Counted from the stretch's first letter, positions 48,380 through 60,026 are shown. The stretch is DNA of 64,000 nucleotides from Microvelia longipes (GCA_018340805.1 JACMZG010001870.1:51390021-51454020), one strand, 5' to 3'. A program made the numbers and translations. Notes: generated from the letters alone by a model not told the origin.

Positions 48380-48550
48380 AAGTGTGTCAGTTGCCTAAAG
48401 AGGTTGGTCCGTGCAGAGGCCACTACGAGAAGTGGTTTTTCGATTCCATAACCCAGAACTGCGAAAAGTTTGCTTACAGCGGCTGTCGAGGCAACAGAAA
48501 TATATTTGATCAAAAGGAAGACTGCGAGCAGACTTGTAAACAGTTGAAAG
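48380..48550 (+). CDS. Spon1: F-spondin exon 15: Kunitz/BPTI domain
   Basis: Acceptor CTTTGCAG, donor GTTAAT, phase 1 to 1, so the domain is a symmetric cassette that could be skipped without breaking the frame. Six cysteines with the exact Kunitz spacing C-x8-C-x15-C-x7-C-x12-C-x3-C (CQLPKEVGPC ... FAYSGC ... CEQTC). The P1 residue after the second Cys is Arg, which in this family favours trypsin-like serine proteases. Inhibitory activity is inferred, not shown. Confidence 0.97.
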
Positions 48551-49109
48551 GTTAATCATTTAAAGATTATAATAAAGATTTATTAATAAATCGTGTTTTA
48601 AAAATAGATGAAGTTTATATTCACTGGCATAGTTGAGTTAATTGCAATTTTGCTAAAACCGACTGTACGAAGCCTAAAAAATAAAACGCAATAAGTGCAC
48701 CAAACAAAGAGTGCTTTTGAAAAGAGATTTTTTACTTCCTGGTCAGTATACAGGGAAGGCCCCCTTTTTTGGTGAAAATATTATTGTGTTACAATGAAAT
48801 GTGGAGTGTCAAAACGTGATTCTAGGCGGGGTTGAGTCTATCACCCGCAACTCACTTCATGTGATTAATTATAAAACTTGATATGTCTTAAACATACTTC
48901 CTTCCTAACCCAGCCTTCCTTATATAGATTCACTTTTCCATTACATATGGCGGGGCGAAGCGCGTTTATCAACTTAACTTTAATATATTTATTTTTAACT
49001 AGCAATAATGTGTTCTAATGATTTTTAAGTGAAATTTCAAAGAAAATCGCACTATTTATTTATGTATGTATAAATAAATAAATAAGGTGGCATTGGCATG
49101 AAATCAGCG

Positions 49110-49435
<326 letters not shown>

Positions 49436-49439
49436 AGAT

Positions 49440-51200
49440 TCTGTAAATAATATTGTAAGCAACATAAAGCCGTCTGAGAAAAAGTTCCAGTATTATTTAA
49501 ATCTTGCTCCTAAAGCTGAACATGTTTTCACTTTGACTGAGGTATCAGTTGAAGAAATTTTATAATATTTTTAAATAATTTAAAAAACTCATCAAGTAGG
49601 GATGCATTTGGAATTAATTTTAAAATTTTAAAATTTTTATCCATAGAATTAGCTGAACCTATTACTCATTTGATAAATCAGTCATTTAAGGAAGGTAAAT
49701 TTCCTAATATTCTTAAAATAGCGAGAGTCATACCTATATACAAGAAAGGATCAAAGAGTGACTATGCAAATTACAGACCTATATCACTCATACCTGCTTT
49801 AGCTAAAGTAATTGAGATCAGTGTTCGCAATAGAATAGTTAAATACTTTGAAGATAATAGTTTGTTTAGTAAAAATCAACACGGATATAGAAAAGGCATG
49901 AACACCATCTCAGCAATAACTAAGTTCGTAAATACTTGCTTAAGTAGTTATGATCTAGGGAAAAAGGTCCTATCAAAGGCCTTTGATTTATCAAAGGCTT
50001 TTGATTTAGTAAGCTCGGTAATTTTAAAAAGAAAAGTTACAGTATTATGGTTTTGATACAAAATCAGCTGACTTTATTGCATCCTACCTGTTAGGTTGGG
50101 TTCAATATGTAGAAATAAATGATCTAAAATCAGATCTACTAGAGATCCTACACGGAGTAAGACAAGGATCCGTTCTCGGACCTATTTTATTTCTAATTTT
50201 TATAAATGATCTGCCATTTGCTTTTCAAAAATTTAAAGATATAATTTCTTTTCTTTTTGCCGATGATTTCGGTGCTGTTATCACAGGCGATAATGTGGAA
50301 GACTTAAACACTCTAGCCAGAGCAAGTGACTATCATGACTGACTGGTGTAGAGCTAAACAGACTTAAACTTAATGATGACAAGACGGAACAAATTTACTA
50401 TGACATACAATCTACATCTCTCCATTCCTTTACATTTTTAGGAGTTCATATCGACAGTAAATTCTCCTGGGAGATTCATTTAAATAACCTAAGTAAAAAG
50501 TTAGCAACAGGTATTTATATGCTCAGAAGGGCTTCTTTTGATTTATCATTGGAATCCTTAAAATCTATTTATTATCTTATTTCCATAGCCACCTATCATA
50601 CGTACATTAGTGTGGTGTAATGCACTAATGCTAACCAAATATTTTTATTACAAAAGAAAGCAATAAGGATCATTTATAAATTATCTCAAAGAGTTAGTTG
50701 TAGAAAAGTTTTTAAAAAAAATGAGATCCTGACTATGTACTACTCTTTAGCTTGCTTACAATACCTGACTTACATTCACAGCATTAAAGATGACTTAAAC
50801 AGACACACAGACGTACATGACTACCATACCAGACATAAGACCAAACTTACTACTAACAAACTAAGGCTCTATAAGACAGAAAGGAACCATATAGAACAAG
50901 TTGGTATTCACCTTATAACCATCTTCCCTTAGCTTTCACTGAACTTGACCCTAAGACTTTTATAATAAAATTAAATGTATTTTAATAGAAATCCAATGTA
51001 CGAATTAAAAGATTTCTTTACAATTCATCTATAAATTTATGTAAATTTTATTTATCTATATGTTAATGTTTGTTATGTTATTATTACGATTATAATTTTA
51101 GTAGTCAGGGGAGTAGCCCCTACTTTTTAGAAAGGATAAAATAGTTGAAATTATTATTGACAATAATGATCAAAATACTATGTATATATCATAAATAAAA
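49440..51200 (+). pseudogene. Broken non-LTR (LINE) reverse transcriptase
   Basis: Translations in shifting frames give RT landmarks in order: LAEPITHLINQSFKEGKFP, RVIPIYKKGSKSDYANYRPI, the duplicated SKAFDLSKAFDL (an 18-bp repeat inside the catalytic block A), then GVRQGSVLGPILFLIFINDL and FLFADDFG, whose FADD is the catalytic block C. Frame is lost after 50056 and again near 50330; the C-terminal part (TFLGVHIDSKFSWEIH) is in another frame. No endonuclease domain is seen, so it is 5' truncated. Jockey/CR1-like by eye, clade not settled. It lies in intron 15. Confidence 0.85.
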
Positions 51201-51343
51201 ATATGTATTTTGTATTTTATGTGTGAGTGTGTGTGTATCTTGCTCTTATTATAATGAATGAATGACACATGGCTTCATTCATCTTATGAAATTTAACAGG
51301 AGTATTAACGAAGTGTGACTGATATAATATATAATATAATATA

Positions 51344-51529
51344 TCAGCCTCTATTCTTGACTAAAAGCTGGAGTAAACACAACCACACATTTTTTGCCAG
51401 CAAATGTTTGGGATATAAAGTAATATATAATCCAAGTAGGGAAACAAACGCGATCTCTGTCAGACCTGGTATGTAGTTCACATTTGTCCACCAAGGAGTA
51501 GGCTCAAATATTCTTATGGGCGCGGCCAT
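51344..51529 (-). CDS. Possible small ORF or first exon on minus strand, unknown
   Basis: Sixty-one codons starting AAAATGGCCGCGCCC, a good Kozak context in a locally GC-richer patch. Reads MAAPIRIFEPTPWWTNVNYI, then a hydrophobic stretch TEIAFVSLLGLYITLYP compatible with one membrane segment. I do not recognise the protein. It may be a nested gene's first exon, a processed fragment, or chance. Confidence 0.3.
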   Translation of the reverse strand: MAAPIRIFEPTPWWTNVNYIPGLTEIAFVSLLGLYITLYPKHLLAKNVWLCLLQLLVKNRG

Positions 51530-52394
51530 TTTGTTTTGCCCTTTTAAATGTAAACAAACTATTTACGGTACTCAACATTTTTGTTTTTATTGTTAAATGA
51601 TAATGATTTTTGTAAGAAATACGTTTTGTCACATCCAATAGAGGTTTGGTTTGAATTTATTAAAACAAGCGGCTAATTAAACTTGTTTCCATGTTTACTT
51701 CTTAACTTAGTTCACTTTTGCGATTGGTATTTGTTTTTCCCCTTCAAATATTAATTGTTATTAGAAATTTGACAACTTTAACAAAAAATGTTTTATTATA
51801 ATAAAAACAATCGTAATTTTAAGTTATATTTAAGGCAATACATTGTCGTCTGTATGTTCTTCACAATCTTAAAACAACATGTGGTATACCTATACTATAG
51901 TTTCTCTTTTTCTTTAACTAAATTATTGTAATAATTATTTCCCAGAATTTAATAAAAAATCATTAAACTATCACGTAAATATTAAAGTACAAGAACACGT
52001 TAAAAAGAAAATCTTACCTAATGTTATCAGGGTTGCCAATAAAATTAAGTAAAAAACGTAAATCCTAAAGGGCGCGTGCGCAGTTTATACCAATTTTAGC
52101 TACTTTTCATATTTGTGCCAGCTATCAGCTGATAACGCATATCTGATTTTTTACACAGGTTAGTATAGGAGTTTACTTAGTTGGTTTATGTATTACTTTA
52201 GTCTGTACCCAGGGGTCCAGCCTTTAATCTTGATCGATAGCTGGGCCAACCAAGAGCTTGCAGTTAGGCATAGCCAGCTCTTGTGTCAAAAACTACTAGC
52301 AACGAGGTAGTAGCTAGTACCACGCGTTACACGTATAAAAAATATGACATGCTGAATTGAAATACTAATACTATGCGCATGCTCACACTAACAG

Positions 52395-52487
52395 AGGAGT
52401 TGATTGCGAACAGGACGGCATTGCTGCAAGAACTTGGTGTATCATTGACTGGATCTCTTTCACATCCAAGATCTGATAACTCTATGA
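52395..52487 (+). CDS. Spon1: F-spondin exon 16: linker after Kunitz
   Basis: Acceptor CACTAACAG, donor GTAAGT, phases 1 to 1. Reads EELIANRTALLQELGVSLTG then SLSHPRSDNSM. It joins the Kunitz exon (CKQLK) and exon 17 in perfect phase on both sides. No domain is recognised; it contains one N-x-T glycosylation sequon (NRT). A Met at 52373 makes the exon look like a separate short ORF start, but the phase fit argues for an internal exon. Confidence 0.78.
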
Positions 52488-52681
52488 GTAAGTATGTTAT
52501 GTTGTGTAGTTTAAATTTCGCTTATAACACATTTAAGCAATGTAGTATGCAGGCTAGCAGGAATATTGGAGAAATAAAAACTAATCATCTATTTAATCTG
52601 ATCTTCATGATAGGTAAGAACACAACACTGATTGTATTTCGAAATAATATATTTTATTTTTGCACGATTATGAATATAGGA

Positions 52682-52934
52682 TAGCCGCCTCCGTGGCCGA
52701 GGTCGTTAAGGCGTCAGTCTTTACACTGACCTTTGACACCCACGGAGGTCTGGGGTTCGCAACCCAGGTTACGCTCTCAGTTTATAGAAGATTATTGTTT
52801 AGATAATTTATCGCCAACTTTAGACTACACTCTTAGCGTAACGGTTGCTACTACCACCCGAGGTGGTTCCCGCAGGGATTATCCCTGATGAGCCGCAAGG
52901 CTCTAAACGGGCATTATTATTATTATTATTATTA
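52682..52934 (+). mobile_element. tRNA-derived SINE with 13-bp target-site duplication
   Basis: Starts GCCTCCGTGGCCGAGGTCGT TAAGGCG (A-box region of a Leu/Ser-type tRNA), B-box GGGGTTCGCAACCC, then a structured tail and (ATT)n. TATGAATATAGGA flanks it at 52669-52681 and 52935-52947. Second copy of the 27642-27866 family. It lies just after exon 16. Confidence 0.9.
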
Positions 52935-52994
52935 TATGAATATAGGAATGTAGAGATTGAATGGGTCAATAGCAATGTACTGACTCTTAAAAAT

Positions 52995-53195
52995 CTGATA
53001 ATGATCCAGGACTCCTGAGTAGAGATCAGAGAGTCCAGAGTAGAGCTCCAGGAGTCCAGAGTAGAGATCAGAGAGTCCAGATTAGAGCTCCAGGAGTCCA
53101 GAGTAGAGATCAGAGAGTCCAGAGTAGAGCTCCAGGAGTCCAGAGTAAAGCTCCAGGAGTCCAGAGTAGAGCTCTAGGAGTCCAGAGTAATGATT
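52995..53195. repeat. Minisatellite, ~21/42-bp unit
   Basis: GAGTCCAGAGTAGAGCTCCA G alternating with GAGTCCAGAGTAGAGATCAG A. Confidence 0.9.
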
Positions 53196-53394
53196 CCAGA
53201 GAGAGATTTTCTCCTGTTCGCAGTAAAAGTACTCTTGTTAAAGTTTTTCTTTAAAAGCTCAGAAAATATATTGTTAGAAAACATGATGAAGTTTGGTTTC
53301 CACTGATGAAAACATCTTAAGGAATGAAAATTTAAAACATCGTGACTTAATGCGATGTACTCTGACACCAAAAAGTAAAAAAATCGATACGGGA

Positions 53395-53690
53395 TGCTTT
53401 GCACTTGGCTTCGTTTTATCGGATCTTTTCCTCGTCTTATCAAAACTTTTCTTCGGCTAATCGGATCTTTTCTTCGTCTTATCAAAACTTTTCTTTGTCT
53501 TATCGGAACTTTTCCTCGTCTATATCGGAACTTTTCTTCGTCTTATCAAAACTTTTCTTCGGCTAATCGGAACTTTTCTTCGTCTTATCAAAACTTTTCT
53601 TCGTCTAATCGGAACTTTTCTTCGTCTTATTAAAACTTTTCTTCGTCTAATCGGAACTTTTCTTCGTCTTATCGGAACTTTTCCTCGCCA
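53395..53690. repeat. Minisatellite, ~22-bp unit
   Basis: AACTTTTCTTCGTCTTATCG G/AA units; the stop-free frames on both strands are by-products. Confidence 0.9.
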
Positions 53691-55140
53691 CCACATTTGT
53701 CATATTTAAACTAAGTATATTTATAATTAATTATAAAAGGACGAGGAAAATCTAGAATGCCCAAGTGGTCTCCAACCCTACTTCGCTCGTCCTCAACTCC
53801 AACAGGAATGACGCTCGATGTTGCTTAACACGAGTGTTTTTAGTAAAACCGTAAATAAAGCAGCCGTATTCAAATGAAACTTTGCAGTATACATGTTAAT
53901 AAAGAGACATACTCGAGCTAAATTTCAGCTTAACTGGATTGTTTTTTCATTTTTAACGGGGTTTTAAAAAAACGTATTTATAAAATACGCCTTTTGATAA
54001 AAATAAAACAAATGCTGATATTAAAATTAAATTTAACACATAAAGCGAACGAAGGAAAGAGTTCCTCCGCTTTCAACCTACTATGTAGCCATCATCAGTG
54101 CTTGTACAAAGAATTAAAACAAATAAATAAAAAAAAACTTCTAATTTTCAGAAGACTTAACTAGATTTAAAAATTGATGTTTGAACCAATTTTTTTCTTA
54201 ATAAACCAAGTACTAACTCTTTTGCATAAACACATTTGGAGGTACTTTGATAAAGATACATACACACGCACATACAGACATACATACACACGCACATACA
54301 GACAAAGTCAACTTGGTAAAAACCACTCAGAAGGTCTTAAAAGGTTTGGTTTCGAATTTTTAGTGCAAACGCAATACTTCTCCTTTACCTACAATCTAAA
54401 TTAGGAAATACAAAATTACAGAAAGCCTAGTTAGCAAGTGGTTTCCTCCTCCCTCAGTCATATTAGACCTGCTTCATGTTCCCTCGCACACGACAATTCA
54501 GTATGAGAATTCCTTTCTTGTTCAGTCGGTAAAACTCTTTAACTCCTTAGAACCAAAGTTTTACACTAAAATGTCTTATAGTAGTTTTAAAATAAATTAT
54601 TAAAAGAAATTATTAACTAGGTACCAATAATATGCTAATTAATCCATCATAAAATGTATTCTCTTTTAATAAACACATTCTAAATAATAAATAAAAATGT
54701 AATGTTATAGAAGTGAAATCAGTCCAACTGACAATAATAATCTGAAAGAAAATTTTGCACATTTTCTTTTCAATGTCTTATTTCTATATAAATTGTATTA
54801 AAAAAAATAATCATTATAATTATAATTTTAAAAATATAATGATACTAAATTAACTATAATTAAAAGAATTTGTTGTAAAATTATAAGTTAAGGATTTTTA
54901 TAGAGTAAGATTTCATAGTTAAAATTATAAATTTATTGTATAAAAGGAAATTGTAATCATTTATTGTATGTATTTTATGTAATTTTAATAAATAAATCGG
55001 CTGAAAATTTATCCACGTTGAATGGAAGAGAGGACCTTATGGTCCTAATTCTGCGTGGTTAAATAAATCAGTAATCAATCAATCAATCAATTCCCCTGCA
55101 ATCTTAAAATGTATCTTGATTTGATTAATATGTGTTTAAG
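53691..55140. other. Intron 16; foldback end with hammerhead-like core at 54040-54110
   Basis: 54071-54098 carries TTTC ... TCATCAG (minus-strand core), with AAAGAGTTCC resembling the arm of the 28-kb foldback. Around 54240-54360 a minus-strand piece of family 1 is recognisable (ACCACTCAGAAGG). The rest is AT-rich. Confidence 0.55.
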
Positions 55141-55217
55141 GTGATACAACAGAACATCAGTTATTCGGAGGAATCAACTCAGAGTCCTTGCAAGGTCACA
55201 CTTCTCTCCCTTACCCC
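55141..55217 (+). CDS. Spon1: F-spondin exon 17: linker
   Basis: Acceptor TGTGTTTAAG, donor GTGAGT, phases 1 to 0. Reads (S/G)DTTEHQLFGGINSESLQG then HTSLPYP. Low complexity of fold, no domain; supported by phase, splice sites and position between the Kunitz exon and TSR4. Confidence 0.78.
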
Positions 55218-55479
55218 GTGAGTACAGCATCCCTTCTTTTGACTTTGATCCTACTTGTAATGTATACAACGACATTGGAGTCTAGATAAACCAAAGTGGT
55301 CTTTGGTTTATGAACTTTGCTTTGTGAAACAGCATTCCTTATTCCGGCCGGTATTCAAAGAATAGTGTCAAGAACAGTACCTGCCTGCTTAGTCAGCTTA
55401 AATTAGCTGATTTGGAATATGTTGATATTAATATGCAAATGCAAAAATGATTTAAGTTCAATAGAAGAATCAGCTTCCG

Positions 55480-55715
55480 TCGATACTTACTGTTGGATAT
55501 GAATATCCCTGGACCGGTTTCGGCATAACGCCATCATCAGCAGGCTCTATCTTCAGAGGGCTCGTCGTGCTCATTGAGACTAGAAGTTATTCACTGATAT
55601 AACGTTATTAGTTTAGAGCTCGAGTGTTGCCCCGCCTGCTGATGATGGTGCTATGCCGAAACCGGTCCAGGGATATTCATATCTAACAGCAAGTATCGAC
55701 GGTAGCTGATTCTTC
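55480..55715. mobile_element. Foldback with complete hammerhead-like fold in both arms
   Basis: Arms 55480-55545 and 55634-55715. Right arm on plus: CTGATGA 55639-55645, stem II 55647-55649 with 55655-55657, GAAA 55658-55661, CCGG, GTC 55665-55667; CCTG 55635-55638 pairs with CAGG 55668-55671. Left arm has the same on minus, with a perfect GGC/GCC stem II. Confidence 0.8.
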
Positions 55716-55837
55716 GATTGCTTCTTCAACTTGCGGTAAATACAACCTTTTTAATTTTAATGTATGTTTAATTTACAAATTTTGTCAGAAAAATGTAAAA
55801 GATTTGACCAAGAGCCCAGGGGTGTTTAGTTAATAAA

Positions 55838-56215
55838 AAGTGTAATGGCTGGAACCGGTCTCAATTTTCGTAAATACCTTCCTGAACAAGGATTGCAATT
55901 CTGCCGACTCGTATCGGATGGGTGTCTCAAGCAGAACGCACTTTAGGGGTCAAAGGTTCTGGCCTGGGACACCCCATCCGATACGAGTCGTGAATTGCAG
56001 ATCCTTGTTCAGAAGGTATTTACGAAAAATTAAACCCGTTTCCAGCTATTACACTTTTTATTAACTTGAGTGGTAAATTTGACCCCTAAAGTGCGTTCTG
56101 CCTGGGACACCCATCCGATACGAGTCGGCAGAATTGCAGATCCTTGTTCACGAAGGTATTTACGAAAAATTGAGACCGGTTCCAGCCATTACACTTTTTT
56201 TTAAAAAAAACACAC
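55838..56215. repeat. Nested foldback, three related arms
   Basis: AGTGTAATGGCTGGAACCGG, CATCCGATACGAGTCG and AAGGTATTTACGAAAAAT recur in alternating orientation three times; one arm seems duplicated. Confidence 0.75.
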
Positions 56216-56613
56216 CTCGGCTCTTGGTCTAGATGAGGTGCCCGGTAATACTCCCGGTATTTCAATAAGAAGACGAGTCCTTTGGTTCATTCTGAAGATG
56301 ACTCTTATTGGTCGTTTTTATATTATTTGTTGCTTTGTTATAATTTGTTATTACATGACATTCTCCCATGTCTTTACTGTGGGTCACTTGACGGCCAATT
56401 CCTTAGAACTATGTAGTAACAATCAACCACTGTATTGTAGAGAGTTGGCCGTGACGTAGCCCATGTATAAAGTTCGCTAAAAAATATGGCAAAATGCCAT
56501 GTAATGACAATTAATAATGAGACAACAAATAATACACAAAAGACTAGCAATACACAAGGACATTTTTATATATAAAAATATATGTATAGAACATTTTGTA
56601 TGGTAAACAAAAT

Positions 56614-57198
56614 AATAGTTATTTATGCCATAAGGCTGAGAAGTGTGTCTTTATGTCACGGCAATTAGATTTACCGACGAGCGAAGCGAGTCGGAAATAG
56701 CCAAGACATAAAGACATTCTCAGCCGGATGGCATACACTATTTTTTTGAGGTAGCACTCATTATATAAACTGCGCTATATACGTAATTGAAAAAAAAACG
56801 TCCAATTAACTCCATATTATCGACGTCATTGAATTCATCCATAGCTTCACACTTTTACTCAAAAATGTAAAAGCTTTACAAATAAACACACAAAAATTGT
56901 CAATTAGAACACCTTTTAAAAACGAAAAAAAAGTTAATCTACGAACAAAAACAGAAACAAAATGAACGTTTTTAAATAAACCTCATGAAGGTTTTACACA
57001 GATTGTTTTTTTTGAACACGCTACATTACAGTAATGGCGGCAATATGAATTACTTTTACGTCCTAGGGGTTTTTTTTACATTCATTATTGTCCTCGGAGG
57101 TGAAAAGTACTAAATAACCTCCTATAACAATAATGATTGGTTTCTCATCCTAAAAACGGTCCAATAAAGTGCTCAATTACGTACTACCTCAAAAAAAA
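56614..57198 (+). mobile_element. ~585-bp hairpin element, copy 3
   Basis: Direct near-copy of 27991-28580, ending 65 bp before exon 18. The preceding sequence ACAAAATA resembles the insertion point of copy 1 (ACACAAAATA). Confidence 0.85.
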
Positions 57199-57263
57199 AG
57201 AAGTTTTATCAGTATTTAAGATTTTATCCTTTGACAAATGTAATTTTATTTTGTATTGGGCAG

Positions 57264-57386
57264 TATATTCCAGTGACAGGTGCTTTCGGAGCGGTGATAG
57301 ACTGTAGAGTATCAGGATGGTCAAGCTGGTCAGAATGCTCTGTCAGTTGTGGCAGGGGACTCAGAGAAAGAACTAGATTCATCATA
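57264..57386 (+). CDS. Spon1: F-spondin exon 18: TSR4 start
   Basis: Acceptor TATTGGGCAG, donor GTGAGT, phases 0 to 0. Reads YIPVTGAFGAVIDCRVSGWS then SWSECSVSCGRGLRERTRFI, with the WxxWxxC and CSVSCG motifs. A ~585-bp hairpin element ends only 65 bp upstream, close to the branch-point region. Confidence 0.95.
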
Positions 57387-58370
57387 GTGAGTATAATCAG
57401 TCATATTTTGTGTGATAGCCAGGATCAGATTAGAAACGGAAGGATTGCATGTTGTTGTGGATGAACAACAACAACACGCAGGATTGATTATAAACGGGAA
57501 GCAAATCAATTTTGGTGTGTTTCATTACACATATATGGATTGTAGGTATACATAGTTTGGCCATTCTATAATTAACACCTCCCCCCCTCCCCCTACTAAT
57601 CATACCTTAAATTTTTGGACAAATAAAATTTTCCTTTTGAATGGGCAAATGAAAGTCAAGTTCTTTCAATATTAAACACCTTAGACTTTTATTTTTTAGT
57701 CACTTTGACTAACAATCATATTTCCTTTGAAAAATAAAAGATGTTCCCTTTTGGGGAAAGGGAGATATTTAAAAGTGCTGATATTTTAAGGTATACCAAA
57801 TCAAATGGACCAATAAGATTAAGGTAGTTTGATACATAAGCCAATATCCGATAACACAACTAGTAGAACAACCTTATGGTACCCGAAACTAAACTTACAA
57901 ATTCTACATACACAACACAGAGACCAGTGATTCTACAATAGAAAGTTTCGCATATCATGGCAGGTAGTAATCAGATGGAGTCTTTTAGGAACCACCTTTT
58001 TAATTACCAGATGGAAGCTATACCTACCGAAGGCACCGGTGGTGGTTGTAAAGCGACAACCTGGGGAGGTATTAAACCCGGATCAAGCCGGGAAAGGCCT
58101 TTACATGAGGTTATCTATTGTACCAGGAGGTCTTGGTTTCTATTGTTTTACGCAAATACAGGGTTGGATTTGCATTGGTCGCCAACACTCAAAAAGTGAA
58201 ACTGCAGACCTTTATTTAAACAGTTTCTATGGTCCCACGACACGAAGTTAACCTAGGTTTGAATAGTTTCGAAGCGTCCATTTTTTTTTATAACTTTCCT
58301 TTTTGGTGGTTTTATCTGATGATATCTCCTAATAGCTAATTTTTTAAAGTCCTTATCTTTGTGATTTCAG
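57387..58370. other. Intron 18, nothing recognised
   Basis: Two short overlapping open stretches at 57957-58251 have no domain. Confidence 0.45.
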
Positions 58371-58449
58371 ACTCATTCTAAAAACGGAGGAAAGCCTTGT
58401 CCCAAGAAACTGTTGAAAAGAAGAAGATGTAATTCAGGACCTTGTCCAG
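58371..58449 (+). CDS. Spon1: F-spondin exon 19: TSR4 end
   Basis: Acceptor GTGATTTCAG, donor GTAATA, phases 0 to 1. Reads THSKNGGKPCPKKLLKRRRC then NSGPCP, completing the TSR with a basic patch (KKLLKRRR) that is a plausible heparin-binding surface. Confidence 0.94.
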
Positions 58450-59011
58450 GTAATATTTCTCTACCTCTCGACTATCTTCTTCTCATTTCTACCCTTCACA
58501 ACAGTATCAGTCCGTCCTCATATAATAATACAGTTTTCACTTTCGTCACGTCGCTTTCCTTATTTCCTTTATTTATATTAAAGTCAAAGAGCCTAACATG
58601 AAAACCCCTGACTCATTGTATTATTTCAAGCTTAACCATTCTGAAAATGTTTATCAAATAAGGTGACTTGATATGAGGACTTGCTCTTAAAAATTTAAAA
58701 AGTATCCTGACATTTTATCTCGTAAAGAAGGCTGAATAGTAAAATCTACCACCTAATCAATATTTACGGCTCTTCTGTAGATTAAACACAAACTATCTAC
58801 ACTGGGAGTCATCAAAAAGGTCTAACAATCTGGCCTAATTCCTGCGTAACCTATTTGGCAGTGAATGATGAAAGCTGGGTTGATTATGAGAAGACCTTGC
58901 TTGAATGAATGTGAAATAGAGTTCCATGATAAGCTTATTGTGTCATAGTCACAACTTACTAAAACTATAATTTAATTTAATTAAATTAAATTAATTTAAT
59001 TTAATTTTCAG

Positions 59012-59068
59012 GAGCCAGAATAGAAGGCAGAGAGGATTATGAAGATGACGATTCTTCGGTTACTCGAG
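59012..59068 (+). CDS. Spon1: F-spondin exon 20: acidic linker
   Basis: Acceptor ATTTTCAG, donor GTAATG, phases 1 to 1. Reads GARIEGREDYEDDDSSVTR, a short acidic spacer between TSR4 and TSR5. Being symmetric in phase it could be skipped. Confidence 0.9.
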
Positions 59069-59838
59069 GTAATGAACAAACTTTGTTCTTCATCGAGTCC
59101 CTATCAGGATATAGACAACTATTTATTTACATACTTGAGGTTACTTTGTTACAAAGTTTCTCAATTGTCAAAATTTACAATGAACTGAAAACACAAATCG
59201 ATTGTAAATTGTTACACAGACTGCATAAACATAGACAGCATAACTTAAATAACAAACTTGATTAAAAATAAAAAAAAAACATAACATTTCATAACAAACA
59301 CCAAACATTTAGGGGGAGAGGGTACTTAGTTACCAGATAAAAACTCGTTAACATTATAATAGGCTTTCTCAAGCAACAATGTTTTAATGCTTTTTTTACA
59401 TTTTGGGTGGAAGTTCAACTATTGAAGCGGGTAATTTTTCAAAACACCTTATTCCAGTAAAATTTAGGGACTGATGTGATTTGTTGAGCCTTCAAGTGGG
59501 GATATTGATGTTAGCAATATATCTAGTGCCATAATTGTGGTTCTTAATATAATTGAACTCCACCTCATCATAATTTGCTTTAACGAACAACAACAATTAA
59601 AAAATGTAGGCTGAATGAAAAGTTAAAATTTTATTTTCAATAAAATATTGTTTGCACTTAGCGCCATATTTAGCATTATTCATGATACGGATAGTTTCAA
59701 TTCAAATCGAAAGTTTCATGAACATTTCAATTCCTCACCAAATTCAATCATAGTTAATTACCCAGTTGTCCTTGGTGTAATAAAATAGATCACTCTAGTA
59801 AGAACAAAAACTCAGTCTGCTTGCTTGAAATTTTTTAG
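59069..59838. other. Intron 20 with dispersed repeat at 59625-59695
   Basis: The repeat matches 2385-2455; otherwise nothing. Confidence 0.6.
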
Positions 59839-60026
59839 ATGAGAACTGCGTGTACAACGAATGGGGACCCTGGAGTCGTTGTTCAGCATCCTGCGGTGAG
59901 GGGGCTGTTCAGCAACGCACTAGATCCATAGATCTATTCAAGACTGCGCAGCCTGCGTACTGCACAGATCGACTACAGACAAGAGTCTGTAACTACTTAC
60001 CACCCTGTAGAAGATACTACTACTAA
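59839..60026 (+). CDS. Spon1: F-spondin exon 21: TSR5, stop codon
   Basis: Acceptor ATTTTTTAG, start phase 1. Reads DENCVYNEWGPWSRCSASCG, EGAVQQRTRSIDLFKTAQPA, YCTDRLQTRVCNYLPPCRRY, YY and TAA at 60024-60026. The full last TSR resembles the C-terminal TSR of vertebrate F-spondin. The protein ends with three tyrosines after the last Cys. Confidence 0.96.

Noticed and set aside
52373..52684. 103-codon ORF as a separate nested gene
   Set aside because: Its first part fits better as internal exon 16: an acceptor at 52394, a GTAAGT donor at 52487, and matching phases on both sides.
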